From Isoetes taiwanensis (Eukaryota; Streptophyta; Lycopodiopsida; Isoetales; Isoetaceae): a DNA stretch of 64,000 bases. Positions within the stretch are counted from its first letter, which is position 1. Each line of letters opens with the position of its first letter. Location of the stretch: NCBI GenBank assembly GCA_021234155.1, contig JAJEKV010000003.1, forward strand, positions 27,571,166 through 27,635,165, given 5' to 3'. Made by a program: the position numbers and the translations under genes. The notes beneath the pieces are model-generated. The model made no database searches. It saw only the letters and a list, made by a program, of their open reading frames with translations, and was not told where the DNA came from. Positions 45,062 to 57,093 of this stretch are shown here, piece after piece.

Positions 45062-46974
45062 TTATATTTATATTTTTAAATAATCAGAAAAGACTCGTTA
45101 AGGGGAGTATCCACCCTTTTAGCCTAGAGTTAATCTCTGTCAGACTCGTTGGAGTCGTCATCCGAGTAAGTGGTTTGAAAATGCCTCTCAACCTCATCTT
45201 GATGTTCGCGATCAGATGGCTCTCCAAAGTCAAAGTTTGCCAAGTTTTTCAATCGTATTCAGGATCTGCATATGGCATTAATGGAATGTTGGTTCCTCGC
45301 TCCACTTCTATACGCGTGCCGGAGATACGGCCGAATCAAGCTTCTGGACAAATGCGGCTCCGCATAATGATGTATCTTCTTCCCCAATAAGCAAATTCTT
45401 GATCTATAGGGATAGTTAAGTCTACCGACCACAAGCCAAATGTCTTGCGGTCCCTAGCAAAGGGTCGGACTAATCTTTGCAATTCTTCAGGAATTTCAAA
45501 CTTGAGCAGTGAGGCCAAGCGTTCTTGGAAAATTTGCGACACATATAATGTTCTCATGATTGTAGCACTTCATGTTCTTTCATGCAGGGGAACACTCAAC
45601 GTTGAGCGGCATCCATACACATTAGTGATGAATCGGATTACTGCTTCGGTTTCATATGCCTCTATGGACAACATTAAATCAAAATCCACATCTATTTTGG
45701 AGGAGACATCAGCATCATCTACCTACATATTTAGATATCATAAACATCTGAAATATATGCTTGAACTGGGAGAGATACTGTAACAAAAAAAAATAATAAA
45801 ACAAATAATCATTGTATACCAACCTGATATCCATGACGAGCATCAGATCTAGTGGATTGTTCAAATGTATCAAATCTTATCACATGGTCTTCAACAACTG
45901 TTCTAATTCGCCGCTTCAGCCCCATACATCTTTTACAATCGCAAACTATTTTGTCCCTCTGCCAATTACAAAAGGTAAGTACTATATACTGCACAATAGT
46001 TTGAACGGCCGTGATAGATACATATGGTAGTATAAAACGGACAGAATTGGGTCCGGACACCTGGTCCTCTCCACTCAAGGTGGAGCTGACCATGCCCTTT
46101 CTCGAGTACGATCCTTATATGAGTTTCTATTGCAATAAAGAGTTTGGAGACGCGCTTAGACCAGATACATAGAGTCCCCTCCACTCAAGGTGAAGTCGAC
46201 ATATGACCTTGACTATGCGACACCTCAATTTTGTAATCTACATTGTACTCAGAAAGGTATGAAGGTGAGTTTGAGCCCGGCGCACCTGGTCCTCTCCACT
46301 CAAGGTGGAGGCGACCGTGTCCTTTCTTGACTACGCGCATCTGGTCCTCTCCTAGCTTACATATGTCTAGGCTACTAAATACAAGAATCAGTCACTCACA
46401 TGCAACTGTTCCGCAACTGATGCCTTTCCTGGTACCAAGACAGCATTAATCTACCTCCTGGCCATTTCCAGATGTCGATCAAGCCTATGACCATGGCAAT
46501 CCATGTAGGGCAGCAACAAGTGTAAGATTTTGTTAAAAAAAAGAACAACAAAGGTGCTAGCTAGGAAGAGGAGCGAAAAAAAATAACAATGAAGGACAGG
46601 AAAGGGCTACTTATATAAAAATGCCATTACATCACAGGGCACGCGACTTGCATGCGACGCCTCGTCAACGGCCAGATGCTAGGTCACATGCCCGTTGGCA
46701 CCACGTGGCAGCGAAGTACTGACGTGGCATGCGTCCTTTTTTGCGACGTGACGTCGCATGCGATGTGACGTCGCCAACGTGCCACCTGGCGTGACGAACT
46801 CGCCCAGGACAACGCGACGTCGTGGCATACGCGACGTCAGACGTCGCAGTACACGTCGCAGCGACGTGTACGCGACGTGACGTCGTATTGACGTGACTTG
46901 GTCACGTCAAATGTGACGTCGTGTGACCCAGACGTCGCAATCCCACGTCGCTAAATGACCATTCTCTTGTTGTG
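45062..46974 (-). mobile_element. truncated CACTA-like element in inverse orientation
   Basis: The terminal repeat at 46,942-46,974 (reverse complement CACAACAAGAGAATGGTCAT) begins a minus-strand element. Its subterminal ACGTCGC palindromes lie at 46,640-46,965, and it carries three inverted tRNA-like modules and a decayed gene. The sequence 45,080-45,180 is the reverse complement of the 3' end of the gene at 44,060-44,160, including SDDDSNESDRD. It breaks off at 45,062, where the Helitron terminus lies, so the far end is missing. Confidence 0.75.
45130..46100 (-). pseudogene. decayed CACTA-encoded ORF with transposase-associated-like motif
   Basis: A minus-strand exon at about 45,828-45,965 reads RDKIVCDCKRCMGLKRRIRT and then VVEDHVIRFDTF. 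This CxCxxC...VxDHxI pattern is like the N-terminal transposase-associated domain of plant CACTA proteins. The next exon, at 45,590-45,720, reads VDDADVSSKIDVDFDLML and ETEAVIRFITNVYG. 45,336-45,557 gives EELQRLVRPFARDRKTFGLW. The last, near 45,130-45,240, reads FGEPSDREHQDEVERHFQ and ends in an acidic tail. Frames are broken between them. The domain assignment is tentative. Confidence 0.5.
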
Positions 46975-47226
46975 AAGACGTGGAAATTGCTTCTTCTTCT
47001 TCTTGTTTTTGGTTTCTGAAAAATCCATATTCTCCACACATGTTAATAATATTTTATGTTGTAGAAAACTATTACCTATGCTTGAGCAGAGGACTTTAAC
47101 CTACTACAAGTTTTGTTCTATGAGTCTGAATATGCAAGCAATCAATTCTCTTTAACTAGCTCAAGAAAATGCACGTTTACCCTAGTTGCAGGTAATTTCA
47201 TTATTTGACATATTTTCTACCCTAAA
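46856..47226. repeat. duplicated transposon end plus host flank, copy 1
   Basis: About 340-370 bp comprising the CACTA end and roughly 250 bp of adjacent host DNA ('AAGACGTGGAAATTGCTTC', 'GTTTTTGGTTTCTGAAAAATCC') recur at 50,138-50,480 in the same orientation. Differences are few: a 16-bp deletion at 'GAGTCTGAATATGCAAGC' and scattered substitutions. Confidence 0.88.
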
Positions 47227-49330
47227 AAAAAGAAAAAAAAAAACCTTCCAGCCTGTTAAGACCCCGGTTAAGACCGTAAGAAACAACAGACTTTAGGTCT
47301 TATAGTTCCATTTGGAAAAATAAGACCGCCAATTGCAATCCTAGAACTAGACAGGTGCAATCTAATTCTAGGCCCTGATAAGGAGCAAATCAAAATAAAG
47401 AATAAATAAAAAAGAAAAGCACCAAGATATTAAAGACATGGTTTAGAAAAGAATAGCTCAAGTACATAACATTTACAATGTAGACAAAAGAAATATGATA
47501 TTCAAAAAATATAAGAGATTGAAACATAACTCACATAGCATTTGGAGCTTTAAAACAGCAACATAGAATATGGCAATAGTAAAGGAATATTGCAGATCTA
47601 AGAATGATTCATAAGTAGCATATACAAAGCAACTGGTTTGCATAATATAATTTATGACTCAAACATCCACGGTGGTGGAACAATATATAACAACTTAAAA
47701 CCGAGAAAAGTAAATAGATGTCACCAAGAAGCTAACTTCCGAAGTTAAACATTGCAGTTTTGAGCAGTGGTTTTTGCTCATTGAACACCATGGAAAACAC
47801 CACATGCATTGGAGGGATAAGTCCGGTTACCTGCAGTGGAACCAAATGCAAGTTAGCCTAAGAAGGGTAAATGCAAAAGCCACAAACAGGTAAGCAGTGA
47901 ACTCATCCGGCTTAACGCCTTTCACCACAAAAACAAACTATTAAATAAACGGAATAATAGGTTTGGCAGTTAGTAAGCTTTAACAAAACGTTTTACTAAA
48001 ATAGGAAAGGGGCAGTTTAGTTCCTGCAATGGCCTAAATTTCATAGGTCAAATATGAAGCGTTCTAGTGCTGGAAGAAGCAATATTATAACAAAATAAGG
48101 CAAACATCTTTAGGGATCCTGCAACCTTATTTTGGTAACTAGCCAGGCCAGCTATAAATCAGAAATGATACATGATTACGTTTCCATCAGAAGTGGAGCT
48201 TACAGTTAAGGAACGTAACGAAACTATCTAGGGTAGTATTCGTAAAGCTAACTAAGAGAACCTGAACAATTCAGCAGTGAAATATTAATTGCTTAGATGG
48301 GCAGTATAATAGCAAATTAAAGAGTGTAATAAGCTGGAATAAGGCTTAATAGCATTACTTTACAAGAAATGGATAAGAGTCAACAAGCAGCAGTCTAATC
48401 CAGCAGCCTTATCCTTCTGTTACAAGCTATTGAGGTTTACTTTTTCTGAAAATACACATTAAACAGCATATTCCCCCATAAGGGTACCAAACTAAAGTGG
48501 TTGAATTCCTAAAAACACAACATATGCGTTCGCAACTATGTTTATGAGTCTGCACTAGGGTACCAGCAGAACATAAATCTATAAAACACAACGATTTAAG
48601 AGAATCATGCACATAAGTAATATGTATATTTTAACCATAAGCTTCTGCTGGAGTTACAGCTAAACCATGTGTAGGGCAGTTCCATGCATTTTCAATAACT
48701 GGTCACATTCTCCCAAATATAAGCAAATGGCAGAGTCCTGCTATACAAATAGAGGAGCAATACATGAATGCAATGCATGTAGCATAAATAATAGAGATCT
48801 AGAAACTTGATTACAACATTAATCATTTAGAGTAAAGAGAGACTGAAGCAAGAATTAGGCAAGATCCAATGTAGCACAAGGTCACAGTACTATACAACAG
48901 GAACAGAATTTAGTCCCTTAGATTAAATTCACAAACATATAGGCAAGCCTTTGAACACAGCACAACAGTTTAAAAAAGGAATATGATTATAATTATTTTG
49001 AGTAAAGGAAAAGAGCCTGTTAATTCACTCTAATAGATGCAGATCAGAGTTTAGAGAACCTACTAGTTAGCAATATTCTATGGCACATACAAGCATGAGA
49101 AAATCAGTGAACATATTAAGAATATGCTATAAAGATGACTAAAATGCTGGGGATATTATTTAAGTAGAGAATAGACAGTACTGGTATTAAAGAGGTCTGA
49201 TTCTTTGGAAGATGATTAGGTCTAAGGCATAAGAGAAAGGAAACACTATGGGAGACGAATTAATCCATCACATCAGAGACAATTATCCTGAAATTATGAG
49301 AGAAATAAAATCTAAACAAAACTAGAACCT
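47227..49330. other. 2.1-kb stretch with no recognised feature
   Basis: AT-rich (many AATATA, AAGAAA motifs), no ORF above about 60 codons with plausible composition, and no repeat in this window. If the exon at 49,331-49,557 is real, this may be its downstream intron. Confidence 0.5.
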
Positions 49331-49557
49331 GGATCGTCATAATGTCAGCTATTGGGTCGATTTGAGCTTCTCCAGCTGATGCCCATTTGAAAGAATATGC
49401 ATTGGGCAAAGAAACCGGCTCCTCAAGAGTGCCTTGCTTATCAGGAAAATCTAGTTTTGTGCTGATAACACCTTCTCCAACACGGCCATAAACTGAGCCG
49501 CCCAACAGTGCAGCATCGCTCTGGCAGATCATTAGATTAGCCAAATCGGCCCGTCCC
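49331..49557 (-). CDS. conserved-looking exon of unknown gene
   Basis: On the minus strand an open stretch bounded by an AG acceptor (TTTCACAG) and a CAG|GTTCTAG donor encodes GRADLANLMICQSDAALLGG, then 'TKLDFPDKQGTLEEP' and 'YSFKWASAGEAQIDPIADIM'. Composition and low codon degeneracy look like a real, possibly conserved exon, but I cannot name the family. No adjoining exon was identified within 2 kb on either side. Confidence 0.45.
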
Positions 49558-50137
49558 TGTGAAATCTGTATAGCGCTGGCTTGTGCAAATCAGAATGAGA
49601 ATAGATATCCACTGCCATCGTGAACAAATAGGTATTTCAGGAACCCTAAAGGGGAAATGCACTATTTTACGAATATAGGTTGATGGGTTTTTTTGGCCAA
49701 AATGGAAAATATAAGCTCCTTATAGCCAAGATGTTAACCAAAGGAAATTTTTGCACAGTGGCTAGCAGGATGCAACCTGAAATTTCAATGCTTAAAGAAT
49801 ATTATGGGACGCCATTTGTTTACAGCTCTACAGTTCTATGGAATAGGATATGTGACTAAGACAATTAGTTGCTAAAAAGCCCCATAGTGATTAAGCGTTT
49901 ATGAAGATCGAGCAGCATGTTGGACTAGGAGCAATACACTTATCTGGTCTTAACGTTGAACGACAAGGTACTTAACGTTGTAAAACGTTCATATGTCATA
50001 AAGAGGTAGTTGCCATATCCATCTTTCAAGAAGGATATAGGAATAGATCATGTCTTATGTAACAAAGACCATTGGGGGCATGATTTTATGAAGATCGAGC
50101 AGCATGTTGGACTAGGAGCAATACACTTATCTGGACA
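49558..50137. other. flank with a 40-50 bp duplicated phrase
   Basis: TTTATGAAGATCGAGCAGCA plus the following 28 bp occurs at 49,899-49,947 and again at 50,096-50,134. The second copy runs straight into the duplicated CACTA end. This looks like a repair junction. No gene is seen. Confidence 0.7.
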
Positions 50138-50480
50138 TGTCGCAGCGGCGTCGCATTGACGTGACTTGGTCACGTCAAATGTGACGTCGTGTGACCCAGA
50201 CGTCGCAACCCCACGTCGCTAAAGGACCATTCTCTTGTTGTGATGACGTGGAAATTGCTTCTTCTTCTTCTTTCTTGTTTTTGGTTTCTGAAAAATCCAT
50301 ATTCTCCACACATGTTAATAATATTTTATGTTGTAGAAAACTATTACCTATGCTAGAGCAGAGGACTTTAACCTACTACAAGTTTTGTTCTATGAGCAAT
50401 TCTCTTTAACTAGCTCAAGAAAATGCATGTTTACCCTAGTTGCAAGTGTTTCATTATTTGAGATATTTTCTACCCTAATA
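50138..50480. repeat. duplicated transposon end plus host flank, copy 2
   Basis: Second copy of 46,856-47,226. It keeps only about 100 bp of the element's GACGT-rich terminus, ending in the terminal repeat at 50,210-50,242, and continues into the same host flank. The rest of the transposon is absent. Confidence 0.88.
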
Positions 50481-50499
50481 TTTATGTATTTCAAAATGA

Positions 50500-50720
50500 T
50501 TACAAGATAGATAGTATTTTAATGTCACACCACTAGGCAGCATCCAACTGGACATGTGACCACACACCACACTACATTGCTTGGTTGGGCCCTGCCCCCA
50601 ACCACTTTACATTGCGTCTGTGGGTTTTACCACCCAACAGTTCAGAGTGCGATTCTGGGCAGTCTCGAACTCGAGACCTATAGTTGCTAGATCTAGTGTG
50701 TTACCACTAGACTAGTAAAA
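50500..50720 (-). mobile_element. tRNA-derived SINE-like element
   Basis: Read on the minus strand, AGTCTAGTGGTAACACACTAG (A-box-like) is followed by GGTCTCGAGTTCGAGACTGC (B-box with T-arm stem), then by a tRNA-unrelated body of about 150 bp. Spacing of the boxes fits an RNA polymerase III promoter. Target duplications were not identified. Confidence 0.6.
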
Positions 50721-51089
50721 ATACATCCTAGAGGTTCCAACTTTGGAGGGCTCCATGGCCCAAAAAAACACATACATATGTTCAAAACCATGTGAAGACG
50801 TTTTTATATGCGATCAACACTAAACTCTATGCCTTGCAGGTTTTGCCCTACGTCGGTACAAAAAAAGAAAGGAAATGATTGGATTTGGGCCCGATCTTCA
50901 CCATTATTAGCTTCCTTTGAAAATTTTTGTTGTCATCATTTCTATTGACAGAGCTTCTATTGTCTTGATGCAAAGTTTGATTCATCAAACATTGTTTATA
51001 TGAGCAAATCAGGTACCATTATTGGCTACCAAAATTGTGGAGTTATCTAGAGCAAGAAAAACATGTAAGTATTTGATATGATTTCCTTG
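50721..51089. other. unassigned stretch
   Basis: No gene, RNA or repeat recognised between the SINE-like element and the LINE fragment. Confidence 0.4.
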
Positions 51090-51692
51090 GTAAGCTTTGG
51101 GATGCTAGTACTTGAGAGATGGTTGCCATCACACTACAAAAGCCAGAATTACCCAACACTTGCCTATGGTCCACAACAATACCTGTTAGCATATTTGCCC
51201 ATGAAGAGACATAGAATAATTGCATGCATTTGCGCTGTTGCCCACGGTCTCAGAATTGAAACAGGCAGATGGGTCCATGAGGAACGTGAAAATATGATAT
51301 GTCAATGTTGCCAGATGGGAGCGATGAATGCCATATTCTTTAGATTTGTCCAGCATTTGTGGCTATCCGAGCATGCTATGCTTGTTCCACTATGTCTAAT
51401 CAGCCGATATATGTGTTTTGCAGACGTCTACAGCAATGGCACTAACATCCTATATCCTAGAGGTTCTTGACATGCAAGCTCAATTATGTCCTACATCAAC
51501 ACATTGCCATATACATATATACAGTTTATCAGCGAGCTCATTATTGGTAAGGTTTTTCCCTCAAAACGCTTCGGGGCGGGATTTTTTAAATTTTGGAAAA
51601 TAATGGTGTTGTTGCACTCTTTCTTATATTGGGTTTCATAGACCTTTGATCTCGGTGGACGAAAAAATTCAATTCAATTCAATTCAATTCTG
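51090..51692 (+). mobile_element. LINE 3' fragment with (AATTC)n tail
   Basis: Reads PMKRHRIIACICAVAHGLRIETGRW, then the knuckle CQCCQMGAMN and LDMQAQLC. It is homologous to 9,055-9,360 of the LINE copy, with the same order but a separate pattern of decay. The 3' end GTGGACGAAAAAATTC is followed by five AATTC repeats. The microsatellite tail replaces a poly(A) tail. Confidence 0.8.
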
Positions 51693-52039
51693 TAAAATTT
51701 GTGTAGTTTCTTTTGATCTTCTTCCAACTCTTTGATATGCTTTATTGCTAAATAGTTGTCTATTTTTTGCACTACCATTACATGATAGAATAGGATGTTG
51801 TGTTCCTGAATAACTCATTGTTGTTAAGGTAACATACTATCAACTTCACCCTTTTAAACTACAATAACTTCGTACTCATTTGAACATATAATATACGATC
51901 TTTAAATAGCAAGGGACTTGTATAAAATATATGTATAACTTCAGTTTGCCTACTCCTTTCTCCAATTCATTGATTTCCTTTCTTTCATGCACGACTTTGT
52001 CAAGTGGTATTTTCTTTGGTTCAAACATGACAGTGGATG
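51693..52039. other. unassigned stretch
   Basis: AT-rich, no ORF or repeat recognised. It forms the boundary to the GT31 locus copy 3. Confidence 0.4.
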
Positions 52040-53352
52040 GTATTTAAGATGCTCCTACCTGAAGGGGAAGAATGTTCAATTCTACTGAGAAAAGAAGCAA
52101 AATGCAGTAGGAACAAGAGATGTCATTGTCAAGGGTATACTAGATAATGGACCATTGAATGACTAGATAATGCTATGTTAGGTGTTACAAGGGGCCCTTG
52201 TTAGGCATAGCTCACCAAATTCTATGCCTACATTGTCTACTGTCATCAAACTAAAATCTTATATACCGACCCTCAAAAAGAAAACTGGCCTGAGATCCTG
52301 CCCCTTAATCCCACGCGCGCGTACGAGCCTCCGACAATGCGTGCCATGGACGGACGGATGTGCTTGAATCTGTGAAATGGGATCCACCCGGCCGTCCGAT
52401 GGCTGGGAAGTCGAGGGGGCTATATTGCTTGAGATGGGCGGCACGAAGATCTGCCCTGCCGGAATGTTACCAAGCTTCAAATCGATCCAATAAAGACGCC
52501 GTCTTGAGTAGATTGGGCGATGCCTGCAAACTTTTAAATCCTCAGATGATTATTCGGTCTAGCCCTTCCCCACGCGGCAATTAAGGTCATGATACAGAGT
52601 TGGGTTTTCTTGGATCAGACGTGGGTCATGCAGAATTTCTTGATAATTCATACTCTCAAAGGGGTTGCATCCAGTCTGTAATTGCCGGAGTTAGGCAAGG
52701 GGGCTCTGGTAGCCCAATGAATAGGTGGAGCCATAATAGTTGCAGACGACGCCATGCATTGCTGGAGTTTGTGTTGTAAAGGACTTTTAGGAAGAGAAGG
52801 AAATGATGGGCAATATACATTGACGTTGTTGTTGAAGGTGATTGGCAGCAAGAAACTTGCGTACCACGATTATTAGAAGCGGTTTTCAGCTATTGCGCAA
52901 CCCGCAGAAGCAATGCGAGCCAAGGCATCTGCTGGAGTTTCGCCAGCATGGGTTGTGGTGCTATGCTTTGCGAGCTTCTGTGTAGGTCTTTTGTTCACTA
53001 ACAGGTAAATCTCTAAGACGCATCTTACTGCCAATGTCAAACTAATAGCATATTGGTTGCATTGTTATAAGTTACCTGCAATGTGGGTAGTCATATTGGA
53101 TTCATAAGTTATCTAAAGACAATGGCTTTCTTACATAGGAATGCCAATCACACGCAAAATGCAGATGTGACAATAAAGATTGTGCTTTCTACATAGTTTG
53201 AGATCTATGCTTTTGCCCAGAAAAAAGGGACCCTGAATATGGAAACTTGAAATGTGCTGGGAAAATATTATTTTGGGCGTTTAAACAATTGTAAAAACTA
53301 TAAAATAGACAAGGACCAGGCAATTGAGACTCTGAAATATCCGTTTCTCCAG
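52040..53352 (+). other. shared upstream region of the GT31 locus
   Basis: This ~1.3-kb non-coding segment is shared with 16,157-17,201 and 27,320-28,622. It carries an ORF starting MAGKSRGLYCLRWA (52,399-52,584) which is frameshifted in copy 1 and loses its start in copy 2. It lacks the expected membrane anchor, so I do not take it as the first GT31 exon. The true first exon with start codon and signal anchor was not found. Confidence 0.5.
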
Positions 53353-55860
53353 AATGTGGATAACCGAGGAGAAGGACGTGATTCGATCTTATGTTCATAT
53401 GAACAATGAACAACAGCAGGTGAAGATAGCAGAAGATCAGTGTGAGAAAAAGATGGTAGGTGTATGCGTTAGTTGCAGTTTTTGTACATGTATGTTGTTT
53501 AATGAAAGCTACAATGCAACATTTTTAGAAAGCAACAAGTGGGGAGGGAACAAGGAACATCTTGGATGAAGTCTCTAAGACGTATCAGGCTCTCAAGTGC
53601 GTCCTTGCAAGGGGTTTTGGCATTTAGCATGTAGCCTATCTGCAATTTTCACTCATAGGTTTCCTTGTTGTAGGACCCTCGATAAGTCGATTTCATCGCT
53701 TGAAACAGACATAACTGCTAATCGTGTTGCACGAAGCACCAGCTATGCTGTTTCTCCTGTTGCCAACAGATTGACAGAGTCGGAGGACAAACGCGAGAAG
53801 GTCTTTGTCGTTGTAGGAATAAACACTGCCTTTAGTAGTCGCAAAAGGCGTGACTCAGTTCGAGAAACATGGATGCCTAGAGGTCAATTTTTCTCGCAAT
53901 TAAATTGAAACACTAGCATGCAACATCTGTCTTATACTCATGTTTTTACATGCAGGTGAGAACCTCAAGAAACTTGAGAAGGAAAAAGGGATTGTGGTAC
54001 GTTTTGTCATAGGCCACAGGTAGGTTTGGTACTTCTTTTTTATTGAATGCTTCCATCTTTTTATAAATGAATATCATTTATATGTTTTAGCTTACAATTC
54101 TGGCAATCTTCCATTCTTTGTTTTCAAATATATCTTATCATGAAGTAGACATTGTAGAAAGGAAGTTTGAAAGTCTATTTGCCTTTGTAGTGCCACGGCA
54201 GGCGGTATTTTGGATCGTGCAATTGAAGCAGAAGAAGCACAGCATAATGATTTTCTGAGGCTGGTAACCATTAGCTTTTGATCTTGCTCCTCAATGCGTG
54301 TGCCTGTTTTGTGTCAAGTTGCAGTATCTGTTCTTTTGGATCACTATCAAGATTGGAATTTACCAGATGCCAAGCTCAATAATATTAAACACACATTAGG
54401 ATGGAGATAATGTAATGCCAAGCTTAATAAGTATAAAGGAAGAATATAACAGGCACGTTTAGTAGTCATCCACTTAACCATTTATACTTAAACAATGTAC
54501 TACTTGATATATAGTTGTTTTGACCTCACATGCATGCAAAGCTTATTAACTGTCAAGGTGCAAGCACTAAACTCCAGCAATTGAAACTTCAGCCATACTT
54601 AAGGTCAATGTGGGGGTTCTGATATGCGTATTTTAGATAGGCTGAAATGCAGACTAAATTTTTTTTGCCTCATTGCTGCTTCTTGCAAGCTCACAATAAC
54701 TAATTCTATTTGCGCTCGTCAGTTCTTTATATGGGATTAAGATCCATTCTGTTTTCTTTTTACAAACTGGATCATATATTTTGCCACTTGTTGCAAGCCA
54801 GCACAAGGATCATTAGTACTCTTCAATGGTTAATAAACTGCAGCTGCTTTATTTGGTTACTTGTGGGATTACAGAACCATGTTGAGGGTTATCTTGAATT
54901 ATCGGCCAAGACAAAGGTTTATTTTGCCACAGCTGTGGCAAAATGGGATGCGGAATTTTATGTCAAAGTGGATGACGACGTCCATGTTAACTTGGGTATT
55001 GTTTCTCGTTTCAAAGTACACATTCACCTGTTTGATATCTTTATGACTTTATGCGTGATGATAGGGACACTGGCAACGACCCTTGCAAGGCACCGCTCAA
55101 AGTCACGGATATATACTGGATGCATGAAATCAGGACCTGTGCTTGCCCAAAAGTATGTTGATCACTTAAGTTTTTGTTAGTTTTGGAGCATTGTCACATT
55201 TCTTGGTGGATCTTTTGGAAAGTGGTGGCAGGTTTCTAATGGATTGTTCTTGTCTGCACAGAGGAGTCAGATATCATGAACCAGAATATTGGAAGTTTGG
55301 GGAGCAGGGAAATAAATATTTTAGGCATGCTACAGGGCAGCTTTATGTGATTTCTAAAGACCTAGCGACCTATGTTGCCATTAACGAGTAAGGTTCTAGT
55401 GTTAATGTTGTTCGTGCTTTCCTTTTGTCTCTGCCATAAAAGGTGCATCTCCTACAGACCAATTTTACACAAGTATGCAAACGAGGATGTTTCTTTGGGT
55501 GCATGGTTTATTGGCCTGGATGTGGAACACATAGATGACAGGAGTATGTGTTGCGGCACGCCTCCAGGTGAAAACTTGCTCCAATCTTTTTGTACTGTAT
55601 GATCGAAGTAATGAACCCAGTTGATATAAGTATACAAACTGAAACTCTTTGAAGTAAAACATACTAATACTATGTGTGCTAAACATATTTGGGTACTATG
55701 AACAGATTGTGAATGGAAAGCACAGGCAGGAAATGTATGTGTGGCTTCCTTTGACTGGTCCTGCAGCGGAATCTGTAAATCTGCAGAGAGAATGAAAGAA
55801 GTACATCAGAGGTGTGGAGAAGGAGAGGGGGCTGTTTGGAGTGCCAATTTCTGGAACTAG
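53353..55860 (+). CDS. GT31 beta-1,3-galactosyltransferase, ten exons, first exon missing
   Basis: The product would be a Golgi type II membrane enzyme adding beta-1,3-galactose, of the plant B3GALT 1-8 type (DUF4094 + Galactosyl_T). Exons: 53,353-53,455; 53,529-53,596; 53,674-53,882; 53,956-54,019; 54,191-54,263; 54,875-54,995; 55,065-55,152; 55,262-55,387; 55,458-55,567; 55,706-55,860. All have GT-AG introns and phases add up to 371 uninterrupted residues plus stop. Landmarks are [10 protein letters not shown] (stem), [47 protein letters not shown] (metal-binding DDD), [55 protein letters not shown] and a Cys-rich end. Only the short N-terminal exon with the membrane anchor is not located. 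The family usually has about 400 residues, which fits. Frame integrity suggests this is the functional parent of the copies at 16 and 27 kb. Confidence 0.95.
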
Positions 55861-56055
55861 AACCCTCGCGTTATTTTTGTGTAAAGATAAATTCTTGTCA
55901 AGCAAACAGTAGTGTATACTATTCTTTATAGGAAACCTTATACTGTAGTTTAGTCTGTAAATGTACATGCCAAAGCAGCTCAATGTAAGACATTCAGTTT
56001 GGTGGTCCAGTTTCACATGGGCCTTTACGTCATGATACATATTAATGAGATATAC

Positions 56056-56061
56056 AATAAA
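56056..56061 (+). terminator. candidate polyadenylation signal of the GT31 gene
   Basis: AATAAA lies about 195 bp after the stop codon in AT-rich sequence followed by T-rich DNA. Position and context fit a plant 3' end. There is no direct evidence for the cleavage site. Confidence 0.4.
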
Positions 56062-56951
56062 TTTTTCTTCACTTATTGTGAAGCAACAGAAACTGGTGTT
56101 GATGATTCTTCACGCTCTCTCAGATGATGGAGGTATTTTAACACGTTTTTTTCAGGATATTATTATTACATTCCTAAAATGCAGCTGATTCTGATGTGTC
56201 TTCCGACATGCAGAAATGGAGGAGACCATGGACTCTAGGCATTTCTGTAAGAGTGGTGCTCCATATGGGGTTAATTCTTAGTCCCCTTGTTATCACTATG
56301 AGAAAAACATGCACTGGATATACACGGCTGTAAAAGTAAACAGAATTTTTATTGATGCTAGGAGATTTTAAAAGTAATGGGTGACACCTATTTTGTGACA
56401 TCATTTTTCACACTATATATTCATTACATTATCAAACAGAACTTCAGGCTGCTGAATATGGTCACAGAGAAGTATTTTACAACTGACATGAGTATGATAT
56501 CTTCTGTGGCTTTGGTAACTGCATTGTATTGTCTATGGAAACAATCAGCAGAACACAAATTTAGAAGTGCATAATCATTCCTAGACTGCATCCTGACTTG
56601 TACCCCATCATTATTAGCCAATTTATCCAAACCTATCATCTAAGGGGCCCCCAAGATTTTAGTTTCATAACAATAATACTCATCAATCAAAATAGCTAAC
56701 CCAACATGGCTAACCCAACAAAATTGTAAGCAGATAAACACTGCAATGAATTATACGCCAAGGTATAAGTTGTGCCATTGGTTTTTAGTTGTTTCTAGTT
56801 ACATGGCAGCATTATACAAATATCTATATTAATATCTATATTATTTGATTAATCTTGTATTATCTTCTAATAGGATGGTTAAATTATCTTGTATTATCTT
56901 TTGAATAATCATGGGAAAATGTAAAATGTTTGAAGTAATTCTTGCATATTA
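56062..56951. other. 3' flank, no gene seen
   Basis: AT-rich DNA with short ORFs on both strands at 56,174-56,640 that resemble nothing known. A direct repeat GCTAACCCAACA occurs twice near 56,696-56,720. Confidence 0.4.
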
Positions 56952-57093
56952 TATAAAAAGCCTTTGTGGGCTTTTACACAGAGGCAAGGTGTGAAGCGAG
57001 GTGGCGGACGAGCCGTGGAGGCGACAAGTTCACTCCCGAGCCCTCACAAGGAGTCCGTTACACAAGTAAACACCCACAAAAGGCTTTTTATAA
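56952..57093. mobile_element. small MITE with terminal inverted repeats
   Basis: TATAAAAAGCCTTTGTGGGC at the left and its near-perfect reverse complement at 57,073-57,092 enclose a GC-richer core of about 100 bp. Total length is about 140 bp in AT-rich host DNA. The ends overlap TATA motifs, so a TA or TTA target duplication is possible but cannot be separated from the repeat itself. Confidence 0.65.

Noticed and set aside
52360-52584. MAGKSRG... ORF as possible first exon of the GT31 gene
   Set aside because: It resembles the MSWKSRG-type start only in a few residues, has no membrane anchor and is broken in the other copies.
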